This document shows, one piece after another, positions 17,843 to 26,629 of a stretch of 64,000 nucleotides of DNA. The notes under the pieces are model-generated. The model saw only the letters and a program-made list of their open reading frames with translations, was not told where the DNA came from and searched no databases. Made by a program: the position numbers and the translations under genes. Where the stretch lies: assembly GCA_945957555.1 (NCBI GenBank), contig CAMFLX010000010.1:1-64000 (forward strand), written 5' to 3'. The first letter of the stretch is position 1, and the number at the start of each line of letters is the position of its first letter. The stretch comes from an uncultured Cytophagales bacterium (GTDB taxonomy: Bacteria; Bacteroidota; Bacteroidia; Cytophagales; UBA9547).

Positions 17843-18100
17843 TTATTTGTTTTGGTTTTTGTGAATAAACTCTGCCATGGATTTTATAGAATGAAAGACT
17901 TCGCGACCTTCTTCTGCCTTGGCGATTTTCAAACCATAGTTTCTCTGTAAGAGCACTATAAGTTCTAGAGAGTCAATAGAGTCCAGTCCAAGACCTTCTA
18001 CAAAGAGAGGTGCATTTTCATCAATATCGCTTGGGCTTAAATCCTGAAGATTCAGTTGCTCAATGATCTCTTTCTTCAGTTTGTTAATTAATTCTTGCAT
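17843..18100 (-). CDS. Acyl carrier protein
   Basis: An 85-residue acidic carrier protein with the phosphopantetheine attachment Ser in GLGLDSIDSLEL (about residue 41). It carries growing polyene intermediates for the ketosynthases on either side. Its ATG overlaps the TAA of the gene before it by one base. The phosphopantetheinyl transferase of the same cluster (27931-28329) presumably activates it. A second carrier protein is at 22768-23028, as in other aryl-polyene clusters (ApeE/ApeF). Confidence 0.9.
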   Translation of the reverse strand: MQELINKLKKEIIEQLNLQDLSPSDIDENAPLFVEGLGLDSIDSLELIVLLQRNYGLKIAKAEEGREVFHSIKSMAEFIHKNQNK

Positions 18101-18756
18101 TATAGATCTTTATAAAAAATTTGCTTTAACGTTTCTTCTTCAAAATTAGAAAACTTTTCATTCATATCCCTTTTCTGCAGGCATTCTTCTTTTTCAATGA
18201 CCAACATTATCGAACGATATTGGTCACGGTTCTGAAATTCTGTCCAAGTGCATAGACATGCCATCACCTGCTCTTGTTCGAATATATTTTGTATGAAAGA
18301 ACAGATTTCTACGCTATCGGGCGCTTCCATAGCGAAACTATAGTTTTCGCCTTTGAACTTGTTTCTAATACATATTTCTCCCAAAACAATGTTGGGCAGT
18401 GTATATACAAAAATTGCTGGACTTGGAAAGAAGTCTGTTGGCTGGCCTATAGTGGCTTGAAATTTTTGGTCTGTGTCCAAAGAACCACTTGCTCCATATA
18501 AGACCACTCCAATGTCTTCACTCTTATAATACTGTTTGAGATCCAAAGATTTCAGTACGAGTTCCGATGCCAAAAAACCTAGCTTTGAAGGCGCATCCAT
18601 TTTATAAAACTTAGGGTAGTCTATACCCAATGATTTATAAATCGCTAATGTATCTTCGTCAAAACTGGACCTTGGTATCGTAGCCAAGACATCTTTTCCG
18701 TCCACTTGTATGTGACTTGGGCTGATGTGGCTATATGTTGAGATCTTCAGTTTCAT
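18100..18756 (-). CDS. Truncated ketosynthase-like protein without active-site Cys
   Basis: A 218-residue protein with the N-terminal half of a thiolase/ketosynthase fold: FYKMDAPSKLGFLASELVLKSL matches the region where ketosynthases have a KMD.. helix, and DIGVVLYGASGSLDTD matches the following strand. There is no Cys at the nucleophile position (FAMEAPDS) and no C-terminal half with the two histidines. It overlaps the active ketosynthase gene before it by 4 bases, so it may be that enzyme's non-catalytic partner. It could also be a decayed paralogue, but the intact frame and coupling argue against decay. Confidence 0.7.
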   Translation of the reverse strand: MKLKISTYSHISPSHIQVDGKDVLATIPRSSFDEDTLAIYKSLGIDYPKFYKMDAPSKLGFLASELVLKSLDLKQYYKSEDIGVVLYGASGSLDTDQKFQATIGQPTDFFPSPAIFVYTLPNIVLGEICIRNKFKGENYSFAMEAPDSVEICSFIQNIFEQEQVMACLCTWTEFQNRDQYRSIMLVIEKEECLQKRDMNEKFSNFEEETLKQIFYKDL

Positions 18757-19874
18757 GCTTTGGTAATGATCAGTGCAGCATTGCCTCCTCCAAATCCTGA
18801 AGCGGTTTTCAATGCGGTATGAATAGGTCCATCTGTGGTTTTCTGAATCACATGCAGTGGCACAGAAACTCCTAAGTGCTCAAAACCCAATGAATGGATG
18901 AATTTGTTTTGTTTGATGCATTGTGCTGTAATACAGCTTTCTAGTACACCAGCGGCACCCAATGTATGGCCAAAGTATCCTTTGAAGCTGTTCAGCGGCA
19001 CCTCACTCAGTTTTTCTGTTTGAAACGCCAAGGCTTCCATTTCATCGTTATATGGGGTAGCGGTTCCGTGTGCAGAAATATAATCAATCTGTTGGGGGCT
19101 TATCCCTGCATTTGCCAAAGATCTTTTGATGGCTAGGGAGAGCCCTTCGCCTGTGCGTGAGGGACCAGAGAGGTGGTTGGCATCGTTGGCGCTTGCGCCT
19201 GCACTCAATCGTACATTGCCGCTTTCTTCTAAGGAGATTACCATACTCACACAGGCTTCGCCTATGTTCAGACCCGTTCTGTTTTTGTCGAATGGCTTGC
19301 ATGGTGTCAAGCTGAGTGCCTGAAAGGAGCTAAAGCCCGCAAGTACGAAATCTGAGAGTATATCAACGCCACAAACGACTACTCGTTTGTATCTTTTTGA
19401 ATGCAAGACTTGCATACTGAACAAAAGTGCTTGCACACCTGATATGCAGGCATTGGAAACGACAATTGGTTTATTGGGATTTCCCAGGTACGTGCTTACC
19501 ATTTCTGCCATCTTACCTAGGCGCACCCTGCTTTGGTCAAACTGCTTGGTATGGAGCAGATCTATATTTCCTTTGGTGGTTGAAAAAACCAATAGGGTAT
19601 CGCTGGATTTAAGATCCAGATCTGCCTTTTGGGCCACTTGCTTGACGGATAGAATGCATAACTGTTCTGCAAATGTGAAATTGCCTAAAAGGCTTAATTC
19701 GTCTGAGAAGGCAAGCTGCAGTTTCTCTCGGTCAATCTTTGCAGCTATATATGGACCAATGGTAGGGTGAATATGCTCAGCTAGGCCCGAATGGCCTTGA
19801 CAAAGGGTATCGAAGTTTTCAGCGGTGCCAAAACCTAAGGGTGAAATGATATGATCTGCAATGAGGTATGCCAA
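18753..19874 (-). CDS. Beta-ketoacyl-ACP synthase, catalytic
   Basis: A 373-residue ketosynthase with the nucleophile in SNACISGVQAL and the histidines in SAHGTATPYND and KGYFGHTLGAAG. It is slightly shorter than FabF but has all three catalytic residues. It likely runs part of the polyene elongation with the partner protein encoded after it. Only a TTG start is available (19874), 5 bases after the thioesterase stop. This is the second of three active ketosynthases in the cluster. Confidence 0.88.
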   Translation of the reverse strand: MAYLIADHIISPLGFGTAENFDTLCQGHSGLAEHIHPTIGPYIAAKIDREKLQLAFSDELSLLGNFTFAEQLCILSVKQVAQKADLDLKSSDTLLVFSTTKGNIDLLHTKQFDQSRVRLGKMAEMVSTYLGNPNKPIVVSNACISGVQALLFSMQVLHSKRYKRVVVCGVDILSDFVLAGFSSFQALSLTPCKPFDKNRTGLNIGEACVSMVISLEESGNVRLSAGASANDANHLSGPSRTGEGLSLAIKRSLANAGISPQQIDYISAHGTATPYNDEMEALAFQTEKLSEVPLNSFKGYFGHTLGAAGVLESCITAQCIKQNKFIHSLGFEHLGVSVPLHVIQKTTDGPIHTALKTASGFGGGNAALIITKA

Positions 19875-19879
19875 TGTTT

Positions 19880-20305
19880 CTATTTCAAGCCATGCTTAAT
19901 TTTCCATTGTTCAAAAAAATCGGGAACAGTGATGTATAATTGTTGGTTTTCCGCTTCCAAAAAAACTTGTATAGTTTCCCCAACTGCGACCAAAGCCATG
20001 TCTTCTGCTCTATAGATCTCGTATTTAAAGATCAGTTTTGCGGCTTCGGTATCCACGTAGGTAGCTCTGATGAGTGCATGCTCTCCATATTTCAAAGGCT
20101 TCTTATAGTCGCATGTTACTTTAACAATAGGTGTGACATAGCCAGCACCAAATACGTCAAGATAGTGTAAGCCATATTTAAGCCCAAAGGCTTCTCTGGC
20201 ATCTTCAAAATACCTCACATAGTGTCCATGCCATACGATTCTCAGTGAGTCTACTTCACTGAATTTCACGGCAATGGTAACTTCTGCTGTAAGTGTTTGA
20301 TTCAT
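19880..20305 (-). CDS. Acyl-CoA/ACP thioesterase, 4-hydroxybenzoyl-CoA thioesterase type (ApeK-like)
   Basis: A 141-residue hotdog protein with the YbgC/4HBT-type active-site stretch FSEVDSLRIVWHGHYVRYFEDARE, with the Asp replaced or shifted relative to the usual DTDxxGHV pattern. It probably releases or proof-reads acyl chains from the carrier proteins, matching ApeK. It lies between the dehydratase and ketosynthase genes, 5 bases from each. Confident as family, moderate as to substrate. Confidence 0.85.
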   Translation of the reverse strand: MNQTLTAEVTIAVKFSEVDSLRIVWHGHYVRYFEDAREAFGLKYGLHYLDVFGAGYVTPIVKVTCDYKKPLKYGEHALIRATYVDTEAAKLIFKYEIYRAEDMALVAVGETIQVFLEAENQQLYITVPDFFEQWKIKHGLK

Positions 20306-20310
20306 TTGTT

Positions 20311-20742
20311 TTACTGGGGCTCGTTTTTTTGCAACACTATTTTCATTTCACAAGAGGCAATAGTTTCGTTGTCAACCGCTACGTTGGCTTTGATTAAAGT
20401 TACTCCAAATACTTCTTGAAGTACTTCCACCTTGGTAATCAATACTTGTCCCACTAGGGGTAATGTTTTGATTTCTAAATTTTTGATGGCACCAATAAAC
20501 CCTGGCGGTACGGGTTCGTTTTTTAAAGAAAACTGGTAGCCGACCCCTGCAGCTGCTGTTTGAGCCATGTTTTCGATCAGTGCAGGTTCTGTGAGGAATC
20601 CATTTTCGACAAAGATATTGTCTGGTTTGATCTCGAACGATGTGGTTGTAGAGGTGAAGTCGGAATCTATCAAGCCAGAGACCATTACAAATGGTGCTCT
20701 TTGTGGGATCAATGTGGTGATTTTGTCTGCTCCTATGATCAT
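20311..20742 (-). CDS. 3-hydroxyacyl-ACP dehydratase (ApeP-like)
   Basis: About 143 residues from the ATG at 20742; a TTG at 20751 would add three. A divergent FabZ-like hotdog protein with PQRAPFVMVS near the start and an active-site helix ENMAQTAAAGVGY; the usual HFPG histidine is not seen at its place. This matches ApeP, the second dehydratase of aryl-polyene clusters, which probably works with ApeI (here 13189-13560). It follows the methyltransferase stop directly. Confidence 0.8.
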   Translation of the reverse strand: MIIGADKITTLIPQRAPFVMVSGLIDSDFTSTTTSFEIKPDNIFVENGFLTEPALIENMAQTAAAGVGYQFSLKNEPVPPGFIGAIKNLEIKTLPLVGQVLITKVEVLQEVFGVTLIKANVAVDNETIASCEMKIVLQKNEPQ

Positions 20743-20743
20743 C

Positions 20744-21817
20744 TCAGGCAAGTTTACATTTCAAAACTGTGTGACTGATCCCAACACCGTCTACGTCATC
20801 TACTATTTTCAAACCTGCATTTTCCACACATTTGATGAAAATGTCTGACTGGTACATTTGGCTGTTGCCGTTGGCTATACAGGTAAAATACAAAGAGGTC
20901 TGCTGCAAGCTAAACGCCGCAGCTTCATATTTCTGTCTGTCCCAAAAGGTTTCCATGATGAATACTGAGGTGTTTGCTGACATGACAGCTCTTACTTTTT
21001 TAAGGATGAAAGTGATCTCGTCTTCAGAGAAACAGTCGAGAAATTGACTCATCCAGATCACGTCATAGCCTTCCGGTAATTTTGAATCGGGATGTAGGAT
21101 ATTCAAGGGATGTGTACTGATCCTGTTTTCCAAACCACGCTTGGCGATTTCTACCTTCGCCATTCCTACTTGTTGGGGCAAATCCGCAATAGTCACCTGA
21201 ACGTCTTTGTTATAGTTGGTACAGCTGATGGACCATTTACCCGTATTGCCACCGATGTCCAAGATCTTCTTTGGGCTTTCTGCAAATACTATGGGCAGCA
21301 CTTTGTGAAATGAGGTATCGGAGTAGAAATGATCGAATTTAAACCAACTTTCTTGTGCTTTGGAGGGTAAGCTGGATAGCGCTTGGTACACGGTGTCCCA
21401 TTGGTCTCCAAAAACCTTAAGTCCTACGGGTTTAGATTGCTCTATGGATTCCTTTAAATAAAAGAATCCTTCGTAGTTCACATCGTGAACGAAGTCCATG
21501 TTGGCAATGGTCATAGGGTCGTTGAGTATGAAACTCCCTGTTTTGGTAATGCTGTATTTGTTGTCTTTCCAGAGTATCAATCCTATGCCCAAGCCTGCCT
21601 CTACCAGTACCCTGATACCATAAGGTTTCAGTTGTGGCAACTGCGCTTTGAGGGTACCAAAGTCCAAACCCTCTGTGCCAGATTTTTCTATGACTTTTAA
21701 AATTCCCAAGTCCCTCAAAGCTTTTGATGCCTGAAACACAAAGGGGGCAAATGCGATCTTTTGTGCTTCAAATTTTGCGTCTATTGCTGAGAGTTTTTCG
21801 TTTTCGTAAAAATTCAT
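20744..21817 (-). CDS. SAM-dependent methyltransferase, O-methyltransferase family 2 type
   Basis: A 357-residue enzyme with an N-terminal helical dimerisation domain and a C-terminal Rossmann methyltransferase domain (ILDIGGNTGKW near residue 180, DVIWMSQFLDCF for the later motif). It probably methylates the aromatic head or a hydroxyl of the pigment; flexirubins often have a ring methyl group. The substrate is inferred from context. Standard family length, ATG start. Confidence 0.85.
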   Translation of the reverse strand: MNFYENEKLSAIDAKFEAQKIAFAPFVFQASKALRDLGILKVIEKSGTEGLDFGTLKAQLPQLKPYGIRVLVEAGLGIGLILWKDNKYSITKTGSFILNDPMTIANMDFVHDVNYEGFFYLKESIEQSKPVGLKVFGDQWDTVYQALSSLPSKAQESWFKFDHFYSDTSFHKVLPIVFAESPKKILDIGGNTGKWSISCTNYNKDVQVTIADLPQQVGMAKVEIAKRGLENRISTHPLNILHPDSKLPEGYDVIWMSQFLDCFSEDEITFILKKVRAVMSANTSVFIMETFWDRQKYEAAAFSLQQTSLYFTCIANGNSQMYQSDIFIKCVENAGLKIVDDVDGVGISHTVLKCKLA

Positions 21818-21866
21818 GCTTTTTCTCTTCTGTTAAGTTCTTTCCGCTTGGGGGAAAATATCATTT

Positions 21867-22763
21867 TTATGCTTTTGCCCAAAAGTCAAAATAGTTGAAC
21901 CATTGGTAGGGGTATTCTTTTACTTTGTTTTCAACGGCCTTTGCGTACTCTTTCACTGCTTCGTTGAGCTGTGCTCTTGCATTCCCCTTGCTAGGATCTA
22001 TGAGGAACTTTTTGGGTTCTGTAGCATAGAAATGGTAGTGCTTGTTGCTTTCTTTGATGGCAAACACATAAGTTACGGGCACCTTCATAGAGAAAACAAG
22101 TGACATGGGGCCAATGGGAAACGGCGCTTCTTGGCCTAGGAAATCTACCATGACAGTTTTGTTTCCCTTGAGATACCTGTCGCCGTGGATACAAACCAAC
22201 TCTTTTCTTTCCAATGCGGCAGAGATTTCATAAATATGGGAAATATCGTCTTTGATCGCTATGACATTGAGTTTACTGCGCTCCTTCATGGATTCCAAGT
22301 AGCTCTTGATTTTTTGGTGTTCTGCATCCATCATTACGACATTTACCTTGGCCTTGATCCTGGTGAGTAAATGCCCTGCAACTTCCCAGTTACCAACATG
22401 TGCACTTAACAAAATGCCGCCTTCTCCTGCGGCAGCTATGCTATGTAAATGTTCTTCTCCCTCAAAAGTATAGGTAAAGGTATTTGGAATGTGGGCCATG
22501 ACGATAAAACGGTCTAACAGGCACTTGCCAAAAACAAAATAGCTCTTATAGATACCCGTGATGGCTCTGAAGTTGTTGAAGCCGATCCTATACCTGAGGA
22601 ATTTATAAACTTGTTGTGTAGACTTGAACGAAAACAGACAAAAGTAGCCTGCTACAAATCGTAAAATGAAATAGGCCGACGAGACCCCAAAGGATTTGAG
22701 TACAAATACAAAAATCTTGTACCCAAGCAGGCTTCCCTTGGATTTGCCCGTCCATTCTGCCAT
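21867..22763 (-). CDS. Lysophospholipid acyltransferase, LpxL/HtrB family (ApeD-like)
   Basis: A 298-residue acyltransferase with the His-x4-Glu-type motif SAHVGNWE (about residue 125) and CIHGDRY; a hydrophobic stretch near residues 25-45 would place it at the inner membrane. LpxL-family proteins in aryl-polyene clusters are proposed to join the polyene acid to a lipid or aromatic anchor. It is 4 bases after the carrier-protein stop. It is one of two acyltransferase domains in the cluster, the other being inside the MMPL fusion. Confidence 0.85.
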   Translation of the reverse strand: MAEWTGKSKGSLLGYKIFVFVLKSFGVSSAYFILRFVAGYFCLFSFKSTQQVYKFLRYRIGFNNFRAITGIYKSYFVFGKCLLDRFIVMAHIPNTFTYTFEGEEHLHSIAAAGEGGILLSAHVGNWEVAGHLLTRIKAKVNVVMMDAEHQKIKSYLESMKERSKLNVIAIKDDISHIYEISAALERKELVCIHGDRYLKGNKTVMVDFLGQEAPFPIGPMSLVFSMKVPVTYVFAIKESNKHYHFYATEPKKFLIDPSKGNARAQLNEAVKEYAKAVENKVKEYPYQWFNYFDFWAKA

Positions 22764-22767
22764 GATG

Positions 22768-23028
22768 CTATTTCTTCTCGTTTACTTTGGTGATGATGTA
22801 ATCGCAAAAATCTTTGAAGGTTACCATGCCTACAAAATCTTCTCCTTTGACTTTGAATCCAAAGGTACTTTCGATCACCACTACAAGGTCTACATAATCA
22901 AGACTATCGAGGTCTAGTGCGTCTTTCAGTACGGCATCTGGGCCTAGCACTGCTTCATCTACTTCAAACTCTTCGACTAGAAACTTCTTGATTTCGGAGA
23001 TAATTTCTTCATTTGTCATTACTTGCAT
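22768..23028 (-). CDS. Acyl carrier protein (second)
   Basis: An 86-residue carrier protein from the ATG at 23028 (MQVMTNEE); an ATG at 23019 is equally possible. The modified Ser is in ALDLDSLDYVDL (about residue 42). It is distinct in sequence from the carrier at 17843-18100 and may serve starter loading or early elongation with the ketosynthase encoded just before it. It begins right after that gene's stop (23031). Confidence 0.9.
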   Translation of the reverse strand: MQVMTNEEIISEIKKFLVEEFEVDEAVLGPDAVLKDALDLDSLDYVDLVVVIESTFGFKVKGEDFVGMVTFKDFCDYIITKVNEKK

Positions 23029-23030
23029 AA

Positions 23031-24260
23031 TCAATTAAAATTCTTGTACTTTTTTATAATTAAAGAGGAATTGGTGCCTCCAAATCCAAAAGAATTGGAA
23101 AGAAAGATGTCTATGTTTTTCTCCACTGTTTTGGTGGCAATGTTTAACTTTTCAGAATCCTCGTCGGGGGTTTCAAAGTTGATGTTTGGTGCCACAAAAG
23201 AATTTTGCATCATGAGTGTGGAATACACGATTTCACTGGCGCCTGCCATCCAACATTCGTGACCTGTCATGGATTTGGTGGAGCTCACCAAGGGTCCATT
23301 TTCACCAAAGACTTCGGTCATTGCTTTGGCCTCGCAGGCATCGCCTACAGGTGTTGAGGTGGCGTGTGCATTGATGTAGTCGATATCTGTAGCTTTCAAA
23401 CCAGCGTCGTTCAAGCAATTTATCAAAGAACGCATAGGACCGTCTACATTAGGCTGAATGATATGGTTGCCACTAGAGGAAAAGCCATACCCCACAATTT
23501 CTGCAATGATTGGGGCACCTCTTTTGATCGCAGACTCATAGCTTTCTATAATCACAGTTGCTGCTCCGCCACTAGGTACGAGCCCGTCACGATCTTTATC
23601 AAAGGGCCTTGATGCTTTTTCTGGCTCGTTCTCTCTGATAGAGAAGGCACTCAGGCCATCGAAACTACCCATAACGTATGGATTGACCTCTTGGGCTCCG
23701 CCACAGATGATGGCTTTCTGCAAGCCGTGTTTAATGAGGAAATATCCTAAACCAATGGAGTGCGAGCCACTGGCGCAGGCCGCACTTACAGTGAGATTAA
23801 TGCCCTTGAGTTTGAATATAGTGGCCAAGTTCATGGTCACGGTAGAGTTCATAGACTGGAAAATCAATCCAGAACCCAGTAACGTATTGTCAAGTTTTAC
23901 GCGTGCCAAATCGGTAGACTCGATCACGGCTTTGGCGGAGCTGTCGTTGCCAAACAGGATACCGACCTCGTTATTTACGAGATAGTCTTCGTCTATTTTG
24001 GCGTTGGCAAGTGCTTCTATGGTAGACATATAGGCATATTCTCCTTCTTGGGCCATACCCACACGCATTCTTCTATCAAGCAGGCCTTTGAGGTTGGGGG
24101 TAGGTACTGTGCCTGAAAGTGCAGACCTAAAACCTAGTGGTTTTCTTTCGGCATCGAATCTGATCCCCGATTTCCCGTTGTATAATGAGTCTCTTACCTC
24201 GTCTAGGTTGGTGCCTATACAAGAGTAAATGCCCAGCCCTGTGATTACTACTCTATTCAT
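23031..24260 (-). CDS. Beta-ketoacyl-ACP synthase, catalytic (ApeR-like)
   Basis: A 409-residue FabF-type ketosynthase with Cys in SAACASGSHSIGL, His in NAHATSTPVGD and MTGHECWMAGAS. Note HATST rather than HGTGT at the first histidine motif. It likely performs the first or a specialised condensation on the aromatic starter, as ApeR does. It sits between ketoreductase and carrier-protein genes with 12- and 2-base gaps, so it is part of the same transcript. Confidence 0.9.
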   Translation of the reverse strand: MNRVVITGLGIYSCIGTNLDEVRDSLYNGKSGIRFDAERKPLGFRSALSGTVPTPNLKGLLDRRMRVGMAQEGEYAYMSTIEALANAKIDEDYLVNNEVGILFGNDSSAKAVIESTDLARVKLDNTLLGSGLIFQSMNSTVTMNLATIFKLKGINLTVSAACASGSHSIGLGYFLIKHGLQKAIICGGAQEVNPYVMGSFDGLSAFSIRENEPEKASRPFDKDRDGLVPSGGAATVIIESYESAIKRGAPIIAEIVGYGFSSSGNHIIQPNVDGPMRSLINCLNDAGLKATDIDYINAHATSTPVGDACEAKAMTEVFGENGPLVSSTKSMTGHECWMAGASEIVYSTLMMQNSFVAPNINFETPDEDSEKLNIATKTVEKNIDIFLSNSFGFGGTNSSLIIKKYKNFN

Positions 24261-24272
24261 ATGTATGTCTTC

Positions 24273-25001
24273 TTATGAATATAACCCACCGTTTATGTTA
24301 ATGACCTCTCCCGTAATATATGATGATTTTTCAGAGGCTATAAATGCCACCAATTCGGCAACTTCTTTGGCTTCACCAAACCTGTTGAGCGGAATTAGTT
24401 TTTTGAGCTCGTCTTCTTTAAGATCTTGTGTCATCTCTGTCTTGATAAATCCAGGGGCAATGGCATTCACGGTTACGCCTCTTCTCCCTACTTCCTGAGC
24501 CAATGCTTTAGTAGCACCAATCGTGCCAGCCTTGGCCGCCGAATAGTTTACCTGACCTGGTAAACCTTTTAGCCCAGACAAAGATACAATATTTATGACT
24601 CTTCCGTATTTCTTCACAAGCATTGGACTTATGACATGTTTGGTAACATTGTAGAACCCGCCTAAGTTGGTGTCCAATACCGAATCCCAATCTTCAGAAC
24701 CCATCATGATGAGCAGGGTGTCTTTTCTGATTCCAGCGTTATTTACCAAAATCTGAATGGGCGTTTCCTTGTTTGCCTCGATCCAGTGGCCTAAGATCCG
24801 ATCGGTTTCTTCTCGATTGGCAACATCAAACTTCAACAAAGCGCCTTGACCACCTTGCTCTTTGATCATATGTAGGGTCCTATTGGCTTCTTCATCGTTA
24901 GATCTATAATTGATCAAGACAAAGTTTCCTTCACTGGCCAACTTAAGAGCAATTTCTCTACCAATTCCTCTGGCTCCTCCAGTAACTAACGCGTATCTCA
25001 T
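24273..25001 (-). CDS. 3-oxoacyl-ACP reductase, FabG-like (ApeQ-like)
   Basis: A 242-residue short-chain dehydrogenase with the NADPH motif TGGARGIG (residues 7-14), NNAG, the catalytic Ser region VSLSGLKG and YSAAK, and the C-terminal SSYITGEVININGG typical of FabG. It reduces the keto group in each elongation cycle. ATG start, normal length. It follows the ammonia-lyase gene by 22 bases. Confidence 0.93.
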   Translation of the reverse strand: MRYALVTGGARGIGREIALKLASEGNFVLINYRSNDEEANRTLHMIKEQGGQGALLKFDVANREETDRILGHWIEANKETPIQILVNNAGIRKDTLLIMMGSEDWDSVLDTNLGGFYNVTKHVISPMLVKKYGRVINIVSLSGLKGLPGQVNYSAAKAGTIGATKALAQEVGRRGVTVNAIAPGFIKTEMTQDLKEDELKKLIPLNRFGEAKEVAELVAFIASEKSSYITGEVININGGLYS

Positions 25002-25023
25002 TATAATGGAAATATTTTCAAAA

Positions 25024-26553
25024 TTATATTAAGTTTTTGAAATTCAGAAGAAAGTTTTTGATCCTCCTGATTTCTTCATAGCGGACATTGTCTTCAATAA
25101 ATGGTGTAAAGACGTCACTAAGCAAGTCGTAAAAGTGTTGATTGGAAGCAGATAATTTGCCGTTGATTTCCAAGATCGCAACCGCTTGAGAGATGGCCAT
25201 CATTTGTATCGCTAGTACTTCCAAGGTATTGTCAATCACTTTTTTGCAAAGCAAAGCACTGTTGGTACCCATGCTTACCATGTCTTGATTGTCGTTGTTA
25301 TTTGGTATACTATGCACATACATTGGAAACGACAGGGTTTGGTTTTCGGCCACAGTAGATGTTGCGGTGAACTGCACGCCTTGAATGCCAAAGTTAAGCC
25401 CTAGGGCCCCTCTGTTCATAAAGGGGGGGAATTTACCATTCAAGTGACTATTCATTAAATAATTGAGCTGCCGCTCTGCCAACATACTAAGCTTGGTGAT
25501 GGCGATTTTGAGTTTGTCCATTTCCAATGAGACATAGTCGCCATGGAAATTGCCCCCATGATATACATGTTGTTCCTCGTGGTTGATGACAGGGTTGTCA
25601 TTCACAGAGTTGAGCTCATTTTCCAGAATGGTCTTTGCAGACGTTATGGTGTCATGTATGGGACCAAGAATTTGCGGTACGCATCTTATGGAGTAATACT
25701 CTTGAACTTTGTCGGTAAAGACGATCTCTTCAGTCTTTTTATAGAGGTGGTCTTCTCTTTTTCTGATCAGCTGGCTCCCTTCGAGTTTTTTTCTAATCTC
25801 TGCAGCGATATAGTTTTGACCACTATGGCGCTTTACACTATTGAGTCCTTCAGAGAAGTAGTCGTTATATGATGCTATAAGCTCGTTGATTAGCGCAGAG
25901 GAGGTAACCGAAAGATCCAAAAGATTTTCTGCGTGCATGAGGTTGAGTAAGCCGATGCCCGTCATGACGGAGGTGCCATTCATGATGGCTAAACCTTCTC
26001 TTAGGTGGATCTGGATGGGACTCAGGCCTAATTGTTTGAAAACAGTAGCAGTTTCTTGTTCTTTGCCTTGGTATATAGCCTTGCCTTCACCAATGAGGCA
26101 TAAGGCTAGATGGGCCAACTGTACAAGGTCTCCACTGGCACCTACTCCGCCATGCTCGTATATGACTGGGGTGACGTGGAGATTAATAAGGTCTTTCAAC
26201 AGAAGCACCACGCTCTCATGTACTCCAGATTTGGCTAGCAACAAGGTTTGCAGTCTTGCCAACATGGCTGCCCTTACATACAAAGGAGGTAATGGATTTC
26301 CTGATCCGGAACAGTGGCTTCTGATCAAGTTGTACTGGAGTTTTATCCGGTCTTCATCGCTGATCTTGTATTGTGCCATAGGGCCAAAACCAGTGTTGAT
26401 ACCATAGATGACTTTGTCTTTGGAGTAAGTTTGTAAAAAGTTGTAATTGGCATTGACATTTTTCAGGACCTCATCGGCGATTTCCACTTGTTGGTGATGC
26501 AACAATATGGCCTTACAATCTTCTAGTGTCAACGGTTCTGTGGTAATTATCAT
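25024..26553 (-). CDS. Tyrosine ammonia-lyase of flexirubin type
   Basis: 509 residues from the ATG at 26553 (MIITTEP); an upstream TTG is less likely. A member of the MIO aromatic ammonia-lyase family: the self-cyclising ASG is in GGVGASGDLVQLAHL (about residue 140). The selectivity loop reads NLIRSHCSGSG, which, from memory, matches the Flavobacterium johnsoniae tyrosine ammonia-lyase of its flexirubin cluster rather than the HL pair of Rhodobacter enzyme. The product, 4-coumarate, would be the aromatic starter of the pigment. No hut genes are nearby, so histidine degradation is unlikely. Confidence 0.9.
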   Translation of the reverse strand: MIITTEPLTLEDCKAILLHHQQVEIADEVLKNVNANYNFLQTYSKDKVIYGINTGFGPMAQYKISDEDRIKLQYNLIRSHCSGSGNPLPPLYVRAAMLARLQTLLLAKSGVHESVVLLLKDLINLHVTPVIYEHGGVGASGDLVQLAHLALCLIGEGKAIYQGKEQETATVFKQLGLSPIQIHLREGLAIMNGTSVMTGIGLLNLMHAENLLDLSVTSSALINELIASYNDYFSEGLNSVKRHSGQNYIAAEIRKKLEGSQLIRKREDHLYKKTEEIVFTDKVQEYYSIRCVPQILGPIHDTITSAKTILENELNSVNDNPVINHEEQHVYHGGNFHGDYVSLEMDKLKIAITKLSMLAERQLNYLMNSHLNGKFPPFMNRGALGLNFGIQGVQFTATSTVAENQTLSFPMYVHSIPNNNDNQDMVSMGTNSALLCKKVIDNTLEVLAIQMMAISQAVAILEINGKLSASNQHFYDLLSDVFTPFIEDNVRYEEIRRIKNFLLNFKNLI

Positions 26554-26629
26554 ATGATCAAATCGGCGCAAATTTAATAATGTTATTGGAGACTCTTAGT
26601 GAAAAAAATATTTTTCGATGTCCAATACG

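Noticed and set aside
25024-26553. Histidine ammonia-lyase (HutH) of histidine breakdown
   Set aside because: No hut genes nearby; the loop motif and pigment context agree with the flexirubin tyrosine ammonia-lyases.
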